Shown here in pieces: positions 4,404 to 10,820 of a stretch of 42,393 bases of DNA. The notes below the pieces were generated by a model. That model had not been told where the DNA came from. It saw only the letters and a list, made by a program, of their open reading frames with translations, and searched no databases. Source of the DNA: a virus. Position 1 is the stretch's first letter, and every line of letters starts with the position of its first letter. Where the stretch lies: positions 1 to 42,393 of IMG/VR virus record IMGVR_UViG_3300038418_000209; one strand, given 5' to 3'. A program made the position numbers and the translations under genes.

Positions 4404-6626
4404 ATGGGGAGTGGAAAGGTAAGCGAGATGAGCGAGGGGCTGGACGCGGTTGAATGGCGGGGTTGTTACGGTGGGGTGCGGGGGGACTTGTTCACGCGGG
4501 AGAGCAATGCGCATCCAGCGAAGATGGCGGTGGGGCTGTGCTACCGGATATTCGGGTACATGGAAGAGCGGGGGTGGGTGAATAAGGAGACTCAAATAGT
4601 TGTTGACGAACTAGGATTACATCACCTAAAATCTCTATATGACCACTGCACTCATCTGTCCTACATGCCTGAAACCATTCAAAGCCAAGGACACAGAACA
4701 GGTATACTGCTCTCAGAAATGCTGGTATCTTCGCAACGGCACCAAGGAAAAAACCTGCCAGGTCTGCCGAAAACCATTCAAAGCGAGCAATCGAAATCAG
4801 AAGTATTGCTCGATGAACTGCAGATCGGTTGTTCTGCTGGGCAACAAATTCGCGAAGGGGAATCCCCCGAACCACTCAACCTTCAAAGTAGGAGAGCATA
4901 CCGGAAAGAATCATCCCCGCTGGAAGGGCGGGTGGAGGGAGCACCGAGGGCCTGGTTGGAAAAAACAGAAGTCTCTACTACGAGAGAGAGACAAGAACTG
5001 TCGAATCTGCAGGGTGAGTCCCATCCTTGCCCATCACATAATCCCTTACCGCGAGACCGGGAATTCTTCACTAACAAATCTCCTCGGCCTGTGTTTCAAA
5101 TGCCATACCAAGATAGAGCACGAATACGAAAAGAAACTCAAAGAACTCCATGTAGTTTGGAGGAAGGACTTATTGAATCGTTGCCAACCTGCCCTCTCTG
5201 TCGAAATTTAATTCTTCCTACTGAAGGTTCAAGAATCCTGATTCAAGCCTCTAGAATATGTGAACCCATGGCGGGGATCGGGACGACGCTGGTGGTGGGG
5301 GCGAGTTTAGGGTACCAGACGGTGGGAGTGGAGTTGGAGCGGCATTTTCTGGAGATGGCGGACGCCAATGTGGAGAAGTTGATGGCGAAGATGCCGGGGG
5401 CGCCGCGACCGGTGGTGCTGGGAGGGGATGCGAGGAGTCTGATAAAGGTGTTGGCAGAGGCGCAGGTGGCTGGGGTGTTGACGAGCCCGCCGTACGCGGG
5501 AAACATTGGCGGGGACAGCGGGATAGACGCATCGCTAGAGAAAAAAGTCAGTGGGGTACACGCGCAGCACAAGATCCGCCAAGACTACGATGGTGTAGTA
5601 GCGTCGCCACCCTATGCGGACCAGGATTTAACAGGGGCTCGGCAGTTCCGGTCGAGATTCGAGCCGGCCCGGCCCGAGGCGAGGGCGAACCCGCATGAGG
5701 GATACGACGGCGTGGTGTCGAGCCCGCCATTTTCCGACCAAGCTGCGGCGGGCGGGGGATGCGGCATTGCCAAGCGGGGATACGGCCCGGGGGGAACGGA
5801 TAAGGTAGGCGATCGGGCGTACATGGCGCGGACGCAGGGAACATCGGACGGTCAGATTGGGAATCTCAAGGATCCGGCCGGCGACATTGACGCGGTACTG
5901 ACAAGTCCACCTTGGGAGCGTGGCGCCCGCGGCGGGCAGCAGGGATGGTCGGACCCGGACAAGGCGGCGGCAGTCGCGGCGGAGAAGTATAAGGACGGCA
6001 GCCGGAGGGGGCATCGCGCGTCTGCGGAGGCGATTGCGGCTCAGATGCGGCGCGACGAGAAACGAGTCTATGGCGAGAGTGAGGGGCAGATTGCAAACCT
6101 TCCATTCGGCATGATCGATGCTGCTTTAAGCAGCCCGCCCTATGAGGCAAGCTCGCAGTGCCAGGACAAGAACTTTAGGAGAGACGACCGTTTTAGGGAA
6201 GGAGATTGGCACCAACAAAAAAGGAATAATCCTAACTTCCCAGAATCCCCTTCCTCTGATGGTCAAATAGGAAAAGAGCGTGGAGACACCTACCTAAGCG
6301 CCATGCTCGCCGTGTACCGCGAACTCCACGCCGTGCTCAAACCCGGGGGCGTCTGCGCCCTGGTCACCAAGAACCCCGTGAAAAATGGCGCTATCCGCCG
6401 CCTGGACGAGGACACGATTCGGCTCATGGAAGCCGCAGGCTTCACGCTCATCGAGCGCAAGCACGCGATGCTCTCCGAAGACCTTGGCGAGCAGATGACG
6501 ATGGACGGTGGCATCAAGAAAATCCAGCGCGTGCGCATGAGTTTCTTCAAGCGCCTGCACGTCCGGAAGTACCCGGAACTTGCCGTCCTATGGGAAGACG
6601 TTTTGTTTTTCAGGAGCGCGTTATGA
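4404..6626 (+). CDS. DNA methyltransferase (SPPY type) interrupted by an in-frame insertion
   Basis: The ORF is 740 codons. Residues 1-65 include NAHPAKMAVGLCYRIFGYME, typical of the N-terminus of phage amino-methyltransferases. Residues 286-300 hold the SAM-binding motif CEPMAGIGTT, then QTVGVELE. The catalytic SPP(Y/F/W) motif appears five times, at Ser361, 401, 440, 501 and 577, separated by Gly/Arg-rich spacers with recurrent GQI(G/A)NL units. The C-terminal part (LSAMLAVYRELHAVLKPGG, then ALVTKN) is the conserved methyltransferase tail. Residues about 66-285 fit no methyltransferase and correspond to the insertion carrying the HNH gene at 4639. The ATG at 4404 is used; 4428 is an alternative. 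It probably methylates adenine-N6 or cytosine-N4 for self-protection against restriction. The stop overlaps the next start (ATGA). Confidence 0.8.
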   Translation: MGSGKVSEMSEGLDAVEWRGCYGGVRGDLFTRESNAHPAKMAVGLCYRIFGYMEERGWVNKETQIVVDELGLHHLKSLYDHCTHLSYMPETIQSQGHRTGILLSEMLVSSQRHQGKNLPGLPKTIQSEQSKSEVLLDELQIGCSAGQQIREGESPEPLNLQSRRAYRKESSPLEGRVEGAPRAWLEKTEVSTTRERQELSNLQGESHPCPSHNPLPRDREFFTNKSPRPVFQMPYQDRARIRKETQRTPCSLEEGLIESLPTCPLCRNLILPTEGSRILIQASRICEPMAGIGTTLVVGASLGYQTVGVELERHFLEMADANVEKLMAKMPGAPRPVVLGGDARSLIKVLAEAQVAGVLTSPPYAGNIGGDSGIDASLEKKVSGVHAQHKIRQDYDGVVASPPYADQDLTGARQFRSRFEPARPEARANPHEGYDGVVSSPPFSDQAAAGGGCGIAKRGYGPGGTDKVGDRAYMARTQGTSDGQIGNLKDPAGDIDAVLTSPPWERGARGGQQGWSDPDKAAAVAAEKYKDGSRRGHRASAEAIAAQMRRDEKRVYGESEGQIANLPFGMIDAALSSPPYEASSQCQDKNFRRDDRFREGDWHQQKRNNPNFPESPSSDGQIGKERGDTYLSAMLAVYRELHAVLKPGGVCALVTKNPVKNGAIRRLDEDTIRLMEAAGFTLIERKHAMLSEDLGEQMTMDGGIKKIQRVRMSFFKRLHVRKYPELAVLWEDVLFFRSAL
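4599..5258 (+). mobile_element. 660-nt insertion inside the methyltransferase ORF
   Basis: Joining the codons before 4599 (NKETQI) to those after 5258 (CEPMAG) restores a normal methyltransferase sequence; ATA occurs at both junctions. The length is a multiple of three and the host frame stays open throughout. Inside lies an HNH gene in another frame with only about 40-47 nt of flank on each side, which is too little for a group I intron core. The exact ends may shift by a few bases. Confidence 0.65.
4639..5211 (+). CDS. HNH homing-type endonuclease, 190 aa
   Basis: Two tandem zinc knuckles open the protein: CPTC...YCSQKC (residues 8-28) and CQVC...YCSMNC (40-60). A NUMOD-like KNHPRWKGGW follows at about 95, and the catalytic HNH region is CRIC...LAHHIIPY...LTNLLGLCFKCH (about 120-160). 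This order is typical of phage homing endonucleases. It lies in a frame different from the surrounding methyltransferase ORF. No good Shine-Dalgarno precedes the ATG, so expression may be weak or coupled to passage of ribosomes in the host frame. It probably mobilised the insertion at the SAM-motif codons. Confidence 0.85.
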   Translation: MTTALICPTCLKPFKAKDTEQVYCSQKCWYLRNGTKEKTCQVCRKPFKASNRNQKYCSMNCRSVVLLGNKFAKGNPPNHSTFKVGEHTGKNHPRWKGGWREHRGPGWKKQKSLLRERDKNCRICRVSPILAHHIIPYRETGNSSLTNLLGLCFKCHTKIEHEYEKKLKELHVVWRKDLLNRCQPALSVEI

Positions 6627-6838
6627 GTGAAGTTGGCGAGTACACAATCACTCGGGACGGCGACCGCTACGGGTCGCTCGGGTCGGACTTCCCCGACGTG
6701 CTGACCGTCGTCGGGACGCGCGAGCAGGCGCTACGCTTGGCGAACTACCTGTCGAATTACTATGTGGGGTGCGACCTTCTGTTCCGCGTCGAAGGCACGA
6801 CGGAGGGCGAGTACTATGCGGAGGACGTGCAGATATGA
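6623..6838 (+). CDS. Hypothetical protein, 71 aa
   Basis: The start ATG overlaps the methyltransferase stop (ATGA) and has CAGGAG upstream, so it is translationally coupled. The sequence begins MSEVGEYTITRDGDRYGSLG and is acidic, with no transmembrane segment; it is not recognised. Its own stop overlaps the start of the next gene (ATGA). Confidence 0.65.
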   Translation: MSEVGEYTITRDGDRYGSLGSDFPDVLTVVGTREQALRLANYLSNYYVGCDLLFRVEGTTEGEYYAEDVQI

Positions 6839-7185
6839 AATTGAAGGCGCGCGACATCGTTCCGGGTTGGCCGCGAGGACGATCAACGGAGAATTTTCGG
6901 GGCGAATCTCCGGGAGCGAATCGGCGGTACCACGCCAAGCAGGCGGCGATGGTCGAGAAGTTTAGGTGCCGAGAACTCACCGTCCTCTATCCGCTGGACG
7001 GTCTACGCTGGTACCGTGGCTCGTTCTGGGGGCTGCGCTGCGGGCTCTGTGGAGCCGAGTGGAAGGACGGCAATGCGCCAACCTGCGCTTGCCCACCACA
7101 TACCGTCATCGGCTTTGGGTACGACGCCGTGCTGAAAACGTGGAGGGGTGTCCTCCGGTCGGAAGCAGCGAACTTCAATTTCTAG
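6835..7185 (+). CDS. Hypothetical Cys-rich protein, 116 aa
   Basis: The start at 6835 overlaps the previous stop (ATGA); a longer reading from 6769 is out of keeping with that coupling. The N-terminus is basic (MKLKARDIVPGWPRGRST). The middle has CGLCGAEW...CACP, a possible zinc site. The TAG stop shares its last G with palindrome copy 4. The function is unknown. Confidence 0.6.
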   Translation: MKLKARDIVPGWPRGRSTENFRGESPGANRRYHAKQAAMVEKFRCRELTVLYPLDGLRWYRGSFWGLRCGLCGAEWKDGNAPTCACPPHTVIGFGYDAVLKTWRGVLRSEAANFNF

Positions 7186-7198
7186 TGCAGGTCTGCAC
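7185..7198 (+). repeat. Palindromic intergenic repeat, copy 4
   Basis: Perfect GTGCAG-NN-CTGCAC starting on the final G of a TAG stop. The next gene's GAGG Shine-Dalgarno follows within a few bases. Confidence 0.9.
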
Positions 7199-7212
7199 GA
7201 CGCGAGGTGGCC

Positions 7213-7464
7213 ATGCCCGTCGAACTGAACGCCAGCAGCGAAGCGAAGTCGTTCTACGGGATGTATCTGCGCGGCACCGAAGCTGACAAACTCCGTGCCG
7301 ACATCGGAGTCTCCGATCGTACCATTCTGATTTGGCGGGTTCTTAGCCAGCTTGAGCGGGATCGCACGGCCGCCACGGCGCTGCGGGTTCGCCGGCTGGT
7401 ATTGCGGCAGTTCGACGCACTGGTACGCGCCCACGAGCAGCACCGACAGCCGAAGGCTGCATGA
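7213..7464 (+). CDS. Possible HTH protein, 83 aa
   Basis: The stretch DKLRADIGVSDRTILIWRVL (residues 27-46) resembles a homeodomain-like/sigma-type helix-turn-helix, flanked by basic Arg-rich helices (RVRRLVLRQFDALVRAHEQH). The ATG at 7213 is preferred over the GTG at 7207 because of the GAGG spacing. It lies between palindrome copy 4 and the tRNA-like gene. DNA binding is likely; the target is unknown. Confidence 0.55.
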   Translation: MPVELNASSEAKSFYGMYLRGTEADKLRADIGVSDRTILIWRVLSQLERDRTAATALRVRRLVLRQFDALVRAHEQHRQPKAA

Positions 7465-7479
7465 AAGGGATTGAGTAGT

Positions 7480-7615
7480 GCAAGGCAAGCTGGGGTAGAT
7501 GTGTAGTTCAGCCGCGTTAGAACACCGTATGCGCACCTTAAATGGTGGGAAGACGGAGGTCGCTGGTTCGAGTCCAGTCGCATCTACCCTGGAAAGATTA
7601 AAGCAAGGCAAGCTG
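7480..7615 (+). repeat. 13-bp direct repeats flanking the tRNA-like gene
   Basis: GCAAGGCAAGCTG occurs at 7480-7492 and again at 7603-7615, bracketing the tRNA-like sequence symmetrically. It may mark a former insertion or recombination unit. Confidence 0.6.
7497..7586 (+). tRNA. tRNA-like gene with enlarged anticodon arm; isotype not assignable
   Basis: A 7-bp acceptor stem pairs AGATGTG (7497-7503) with CGCATCT (7579-7585), including one G-U pair, with discriminator A. Then come T8, a D-stem GTTC/GAAC and a T-arm GCTGG-TTCGAGT-CCAGT with canonical TTCGA. Between the outer anticodon-stem pairs CCGT (7525-7528) and ACGG (7553-7556) there are 24 nt instead of about 9. The extra segment forms its own small hairpin, CACC-TTAAAT-GGTG. 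CCA is not encoded (CCC follows). It could be an atypical tRNA, one carrying a roughly 15-nt intervening piece, or a decayed tRNA. Confidence 0.6.
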
Positions 7616-7708
7616 CCGCCGAGCCCCGCAGAGGGGGATTCTGACTTTACTAGCCGTGCCCCTTTGTACGGTTTCTATAGTCAGATCAGAAGTGTCGACT
7701 GAGCTGAG

Positions 7709-7858
7709 ATGCCCACGGCGGCACCAAAATGGCAGCACGCGGCCTGGGGATTCCTGAGACTGCGAGTTGCCAGAGGCGGGCGTGCGAACGTTGATAGCGA
7801 AAGTGACTACCATCTCAGTCCGCTGATAAGGTGGCGGCCACGCCCGCTGAAGGATTGA
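7709..7858 (+). CDS. Possible small protein, 49 aa
   Basis: MPTAAPKWQHAAWGFLRLRV is followed by an Arg-rich tail (HLSPLIRWRPRPLKD). The start has only a weak GAGCTGAG upstream. The stop lies two bases before the next small ORF, which suggests coupling. It is unrecognised and might not be translated. Confidence 0.35.
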   Translation: MPTAAPKWQHAAWGFLRLRVARGGRANVDSESDYHLSPLIRWRPRPLKD

Positions 7859-7860
7859 GA

Positions 7861-7986
7861 ATGGCACCGTGCGGCGTCCCAGACCAGACGCCAAAGTTAT
7901 ACCGCTACTGCCGAGTGGGCGCTGGTAAGTCGGCCACGATGCCAGAAAGGCAGGCAGGGGTGATTCGTGCCACCCACGGCAGGTAA
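7861..7986 (+). CDS. Possible small protein, 41 aa
   Basis: Starts MAPCGVPDQTPKLYRYCRVG. It begins two bases after the previous stop, with AAGGA about seven bases upstream. It is short and basic with no recognisable domain; its end overlaps a region with inverted repeats, so the region could instead be an untranslated leader. Confidence 0.3.
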   Translation: MAPCGVPDQTPKLYRYCRVGAGKSATMPERQAGVIRATHGR

Positions 7987-8023
7987 AGTTAGGGGCCAAG
8001 CGCGTTTCCCTAGCCACCCCTGC
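7954..8023 (+). other. Long-range inverted repeat upstream of 8050 gene
   Basis: GCAGGGGTG (7954-7962) is the exact complement of CACCCCTGC (8015-8023). The intervening segment also has GGGG/CCC complementarity (TTAGGGG...CCCTAG). It could form a folded leader just upstream of the 8050 start. Any function is inference. Confidence 0.35.
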
Positions 8024-8049
8024 CCTGCTGAATGAGAGGATGGTAAACC

Positions 8050-8346
8050 ATGAAACAACTTTCAGGCATTGAACGAATTGCAAAGGAACGCAGGCGACAA
8101 ATCCGCGTTGAGAAATGGTCTTCAAGCCACGATGACGCACTCATTAGACGCGAGTTGGCCCAAGCTGGTGCTCTGTATGCTCTTGGAGCGGGGCACCAAA
8201 CTGTGCTTCCTTGGAATTGGCCGTGGGATGCTAAATGGTGGAAGCCCGGTACAGATATCAGAATGTTGGAAAAGGCAGGGGCTTTGATAGCAGCTGAGAT
8301 CGACAGGCTCTTGAGGTTGTACCGTGCCCCGCCGAGAGGACGGTGA
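8050..8346 (+). CDS. Conserved phage-type protein of unknown function, 98 aa
   Basis: Begins MKQLSGIERIAKERRRQIRV and contains HDDALIRRELAQAGALYALG, NWPWDAKWWKPGTDIRMLEKAG and AALIAAEIDRLLR-like helices. The succession ERxRQ...HDD...WPWD..WWKP...KAGALIxAEIDR is one I recognise from many phage hypothetical proteins; no activity is established. It is probably helical and soluble. The ATG follows GAGAGGATGG. The stop overlaps a tiny ORF start (TGATG). Confidence 0.65.
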   Translation: MKQLSGIERIAKERRRQIRVEKWSSSHDDALIRRELAQAGALYALGAGHQTVLPWNWPWDAKWWKPGTDIRMLEKAGALIAAEIDRLLRLYRAPPRGR

Positions 8347-8411
8347 TGCCCGTTGACGACGAAACACCAACCACAGTTGAAATAGCGGGGGATGCACCGA
8401 GCCGCTGGTGA
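8346..8411 (+). CDS. Possible 21-aa coupled peptide
   Basis: MPVDDETPTTVEIAGDAPSR then Trp and stop. Its ATG overlaps the previous stop, and its TGA overlaps a GTG of the following ORF. The gapless overlaps suggest it may be translated, but at this length the evidence is thin. Confidence 0.25.
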   Translation: MPVDDETPTTVEIAGDAPSRW

Positions 8412-8452
8412 GTAACGAGTGTGAGCGCCGAGAGCGTGAGGAGGTAAGGGAG

Positions 8453-8668
8453 ATGAAAAGCTTTCTAGTGGGAGTTGAAATGTCCGTTGCTTTTCTTGCT
8501 TGGTTGGTAGGATTCGTTTTCCTGATGGGGAAGGCAGTCACGTTCCTCATGAAAGTTAGTTCCTTTCATGCTGAAGACGGCTTCTGGTGGGTTGGTGCAT
8601 GGATGCTGTACATAATCTTGAGTTGTGGATTGTGGGCATGGCTGAGAAGCGAAGGCCCTCTAAGTTAA
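8453..8668 (+). CDS. Small membrane protein, 71 aa
   Basis: Hydrophobic segments at about residues 3-32 (FLVGVEMSVAFLAWLVGFVF onward) and 44-66 (WWVGAWMLYIILSCGLWAWL) predict two or three membrane passes. The ATG at 8453 follows GAGGTAAGGGAG; a GTG at 8408 would add 15 charged residues. It could be a holin-like or superinfection protein by size and topology, but no lysin is nearby, so I leave it unassigned. Confidence 0.55.
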   Translation: MKSFLVGVEMSVAFLAWLVGFVFLMGKAVTFLMKVSSFHAEDGFWWVGAWMLYIILSCGLWAWLRSEGPLS

Positions 8669-8719
8669 TACCGGGAGCGTTGGGACCAAAACTTTAGTGC
8701 TTCTCACAGGGGGTGAGAG

Positions 8720-9310
8720 ATGAAAAAAGATTTTCCGTTTGCGGTATCTCTTGAGCAGCCAAGCGAATTGAAAGAGGCAGCCATGAGTGGTTACAATGTG
8801 CCTGCGTGTCCCAATTGCGCCACCCTCCACAAGCAGGTTGAGCGGGCCGAAGCGGATACACAGATAGCCAGGGATGAAATTATAGCACTGCAAGCCGACC
8901 GGAAAACTCTCATTGACAATCTGGAGGCATCGTTGGCGGCGTGCGCGGAGATGGCGGTCGCTTACCGCGCCGTTGGGTGTGAGGATGCGCTTTACAAAAC
9001 CAATGATAGCAACCCCGGCACCGCCCTGCTGGAGGAACTCAAGCGCCTGCGGGCGGTAAAGGAGGCGGCAAAGGCGTACATAGACGCGCTTACGATTAAT
9101 GAAAGAGACCGGAATATAATACCTTCGGCAGATGGTTTGAGGCCTCTCAAGGCTGCTTACGCAAAAGCCCTCGCCGCCTGCGGAACTGAAGTCCTAGTCC
9201 GGAGCATCCCCGTGGAGAGAACAATCCCAGTTAAAGTGAAGCCACTGGGCAGGCTGAAACCGATTGATGCCGCCTGCGAAGGAAGGGAAGGGAAGGAGCC
9301 CGAGGCATGA
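8720..9310 (+). CDS. Hypothetical coiled-coil protein, 196 aa
   Basis: Residues 30-80 include CPNCATLHKQVERAEADTQI, a single CxxC pair followed by a helical, probably coiled-coil stretch (ARDEIIALQADRKTLIDNLE). The C-terminal third is Pro/Val-rich (PVERTIPVKVKPLGRLKP). A GGGGGTGAGAG Shine-Dalgarno precedes the ATG. The stop overlaps the next start (ATGA). The composition resembles accessory phage proteins that vary between strains; the function is unknown. Confidence 0.6.
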   Translation: MKKDFPFAVSLEQPSELKEAAMSGYNVPACPNCATLHKQVERAEADTQIARDEIIALQADRKTLIDNLEASLAACAEMAVAYRAVGCEDALYKTNDSNPGTALLEELKRLRAVKEAAKAYIDALTINERDRNIIPSADGLRPLKAAYAKALAACGTEVLVRSIPVERTIPVKVKPLGRLKPIDAACEGREGKEPEA

Positions 9311-9483
9311 AACGAAAATCAGGGTGGTATTGGGTGAAAGGCGCTCCCAGTCAAATTTTCGAATACATCCCGGCCTACTGGTCTAGCTATTACCGCCAGT
9401 GGTGGGCGATGAGGAGTTCTGACAAGCTGACGTTTGGATGGGTGAGAAAGGTCGGAAGGCCTATTAAGGAGCCCCATGAATGA
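9307..9483 (+). CDS. Small aromatic-rich protein, 58 aa
   Basis: Translates as MKRKSGWYWVKGAPSQIFEY followed by IPAYWSSYYRQWWAMRSSDK and a basic end. It is unusually rich in Trp and Tyr. It is coupled at both ends: its ATG overlaps the previous TGA, and its stop overlaps the start of the zinc protein at 9476. It is unrecognised; the tight overlaps argue that it is real. Confidence 0.55.
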   Translation: MKRKSGWYWVKGAPSQIFEYIPAYWSSYYRQWWAMRSSDKLTFGWVRKVGRPIKEPHE

Positions 9484-9754
9484 GTTCAATAAGCAAATGT
9501 TTAGTAGTTGCGAGCGTTATTTGAAGTCGGTATGTCCCCCGCATCCTGGAGGAGACGCACAAGCCTATTTGCGCGGTTACGAAGATGGCGGCAATGCCGC
9601 CCTCGCAGTTGCGATAAAGGCGATATGTCCTCTTTGTGCCTCTGGTCCCCCGGCAAAGGCAGGAGTTCATACCTACCCCTGTCCGTATTGCCACAACATT
9701 ACGCACGATATGACTGAGGCGTGCAAGGCATGGCCGATTTACCAACTGCGGTAG
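9476..9754 (+). CDS. Small zinc-ribbon protein, 92 aa
   Basis: The N-terminal half has the helical YLRGYEDGGNAALAVAIKAI; CPLC and CPYCH follow about 20 residues apart, a zinc ribbon. AAGGAG lies directly before the ATG, inside the previous gene. Another member of the many small zinc proteins in this genome; the function is unknown. Confidence 0.6.
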   Translation: MNEFNKQMFSSCERYLKSVCPPHPGGDAQAYLRGYEDGGNAALAVAIKAICPLCASGPPAKAGVHTYPCPYCHNITHDMTEACKAWPIYQLR

Positions 9755-9763
9755 GAGATCCTC

Positions 9764-9964
9764 ATGAGTGAGTTTGAGAAGTGGTGTCAAGAGAAGTTCG
9801 GACACACTCCTTACCGCTATACCACGTCTGACGGAGAGGTTTTTTATGGGTACCCCTGGCAAGACAAGTGGGAAGGCTGGAATGCCGCGCTTGTCATTGC
9901 AGAGACCCTCGCAGAGTGTCAACGCGACCTTATTCACCGTCTGCGTGAGGAGGAAAAGAGATGA
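9764..9964 (+). CDS. Hypothetical protein, 66 aa
   Basis: MSEFEKWCQEKFGHTPYRYT, then a helical end (WEGWNAALVIAETLAECQRD). The WxGWNAAL pattern also occurs in small phage proteins of unknown role. The ATG follows a GGAG-type Shine-Dalgarno and the stop overlaps the next ATG. Confidence 0.55.
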   Translation: MSEFEKWCQEKFGHTPYRYTTSDGEVFYGYPWQDKWEGWNAALVIAETLAECQRDLIHRLREEEKR

Positions 9965-10374
9965 GCGAACCTACAAAGGAAGAATCCGTAATCTATGCTG
10001 CAATCATTGGCCTATTAGATGGGAAAGTGAAGGAATTAGACTTCTTTCACTTCATTATGGAAAAGCTCAATACCGCCGTCACCGAGGCCCAGGCGGAGAT
10101 GGTGCAAAGGTGCATCCAAGAATGTGCCATTGTGCGCGATTCCCCACTTAGATGTGTTGAGCCCTGCACCGAAGATTGGATTGCTCGGAGGATGCAGATG
10201 CTCTCGCCCGACCCCCACTGGCTGGAGGGGAAAGTGCTGGAGGCACGGAAGCAAACCATGGATGCAATAGCTGAGCTTTCTTGCCTCGATGAGGAAATGT
10301 TTCAGGAAGCGTTCAAGGCAGCACATGCCACCCTCGACGCCCACCTTGCAGTGCTGCCAAAGGTGAAGCCATGA
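9961..10374 (+). CDS. Hypothetical helical protein, 137 aa
   Basis: Mostly helical and acidic (IYAAIIGLLDGKVKELDFFH at the start, MDAIAELSCLDEEMFQEAFK near the end). It contains six cysteines but no paired CxxC knuckles. It overlaps neighbours at both ends by ATGA. No family is recognised. Confidence 0.55.
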   Translation: MSEPTKEESVIYAAIIGLLDGKVKELDFFHFIMEKLNTAVTEAQAEMVQRCIQECAIVRDSPLRCVEPCTEDWIARRMQMLSPDPHWLEGKVLEARKQTMDAIAELSCLDEEMFQEAFKAAHATLDAHLAVLPKVKP

Positions 10375-10448
10375 TCGTCAACGACATCGGCCAATGGGCA
10401 GAAGTCTGGGGCCGGGAAAAACAAGACTTGACTCCAAGCCGCTTCTGA
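10371..10448 (+). CDS. Possible 25-aa coupled peptide
   Basis: MIVNDIGQWAEVWGREKQDL then a short end. The ATG overlaps the previous stop (ATGA). Palindrome copy 5 follows 22 bp after its stop. It is too short to judge further. Confidence 0.35.
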   Translation: MIVNDIGQWAEVWGREKQDLTPSRF

Positions 10449-10470
10449 GAGAAGATGCGACGAGAGCGCA

Positions 10471-10484
10471 GTGCAGGACTGCAC
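10471..10484 (+). repeat. Palindromic intergenic repeat, copy 5
   Basis: Perfect GTGCAG-NN-CTGCAC extended to CAGTGCA/TGCACTG. It lies 15 bp before the ATG of the 10500 gene, with GGGAGG between. Confidence 0.9.
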
Positions 10485-10499
10485 TGAGGGAGGAAACGG

Positions 10500-10820
10500 A
10501 TGACCGACGAGAATCAAGGAACGCTGAAAGCCATGAAGGTTGAATCTATTTGCTTCCTCTGTACGCACGCTCGCATCATGGGAATTGAAATTGAGAGTCC
10601 TGGCGTACATCCGTTGACTCTGCACTCGGGCATGAACGTAAGGCAAGTGGCGCAGACCGTTTGTCACGCCCGTGGCGGAGCCACACCGCTCGGATCGAAT
10701 TGCTCCGTGAAAATGTGCAGCGACTTCGAGCAGCAAATCGAACCCCGGGAGTTAAAAGTTCCCTTGGTACCCGGAACGGCCACTGGAGACTCTGGACCCA
10801 CGCCATCGGTATTCAATTGA
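10500..10820 (+). CDS. Hypothetical Cys-containing protein, 106 aa
   Basis: Has CFLCTHARIMGIEIESPGVH and later VCHARGG and CSDFEQQ, with five cysteines in all that could bind metal. A GGGAGGAAACGG Shine-Dalgarno, downstream of palindrome copy 5, fixes the ATG at 10500. The TGA overlaps the TTG proposed as start of the deformylase gene. The function is unknown. Confidence 0.55.
   Translation: MTDENQGTLKAMKVESICFLCTHARIMGIEIESPGVHPLTLHSGMNVRQVAQTVCHARGGATPLGSNCSVKMCSDFEQQIEPRELKVPLVPGTATGDSGPTPSVFN

Noticed and set aside
4599-5258. Group I or group II intron as the simple explanation of the methyltransferase insertion
   Set aside because: Only about 40 and 47 nt lie outside the HNH gene, too little for a catalytic core, and the host frame stays open. 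Kept as an insertion of unknown type.
4599-5258. Intein as the explanation of the methyltransferase insertion
   Set aside because: The inserted sequence in the host frame starts with Val, has no splice blocks and no terminal His/Ser-Asn; the recognisable domain is in another frame.
7003-8140. Leftward open frames across the tRNA-like region
   Set aside because: They run through the tRNA-like gene and oppose well coupled forward genes.
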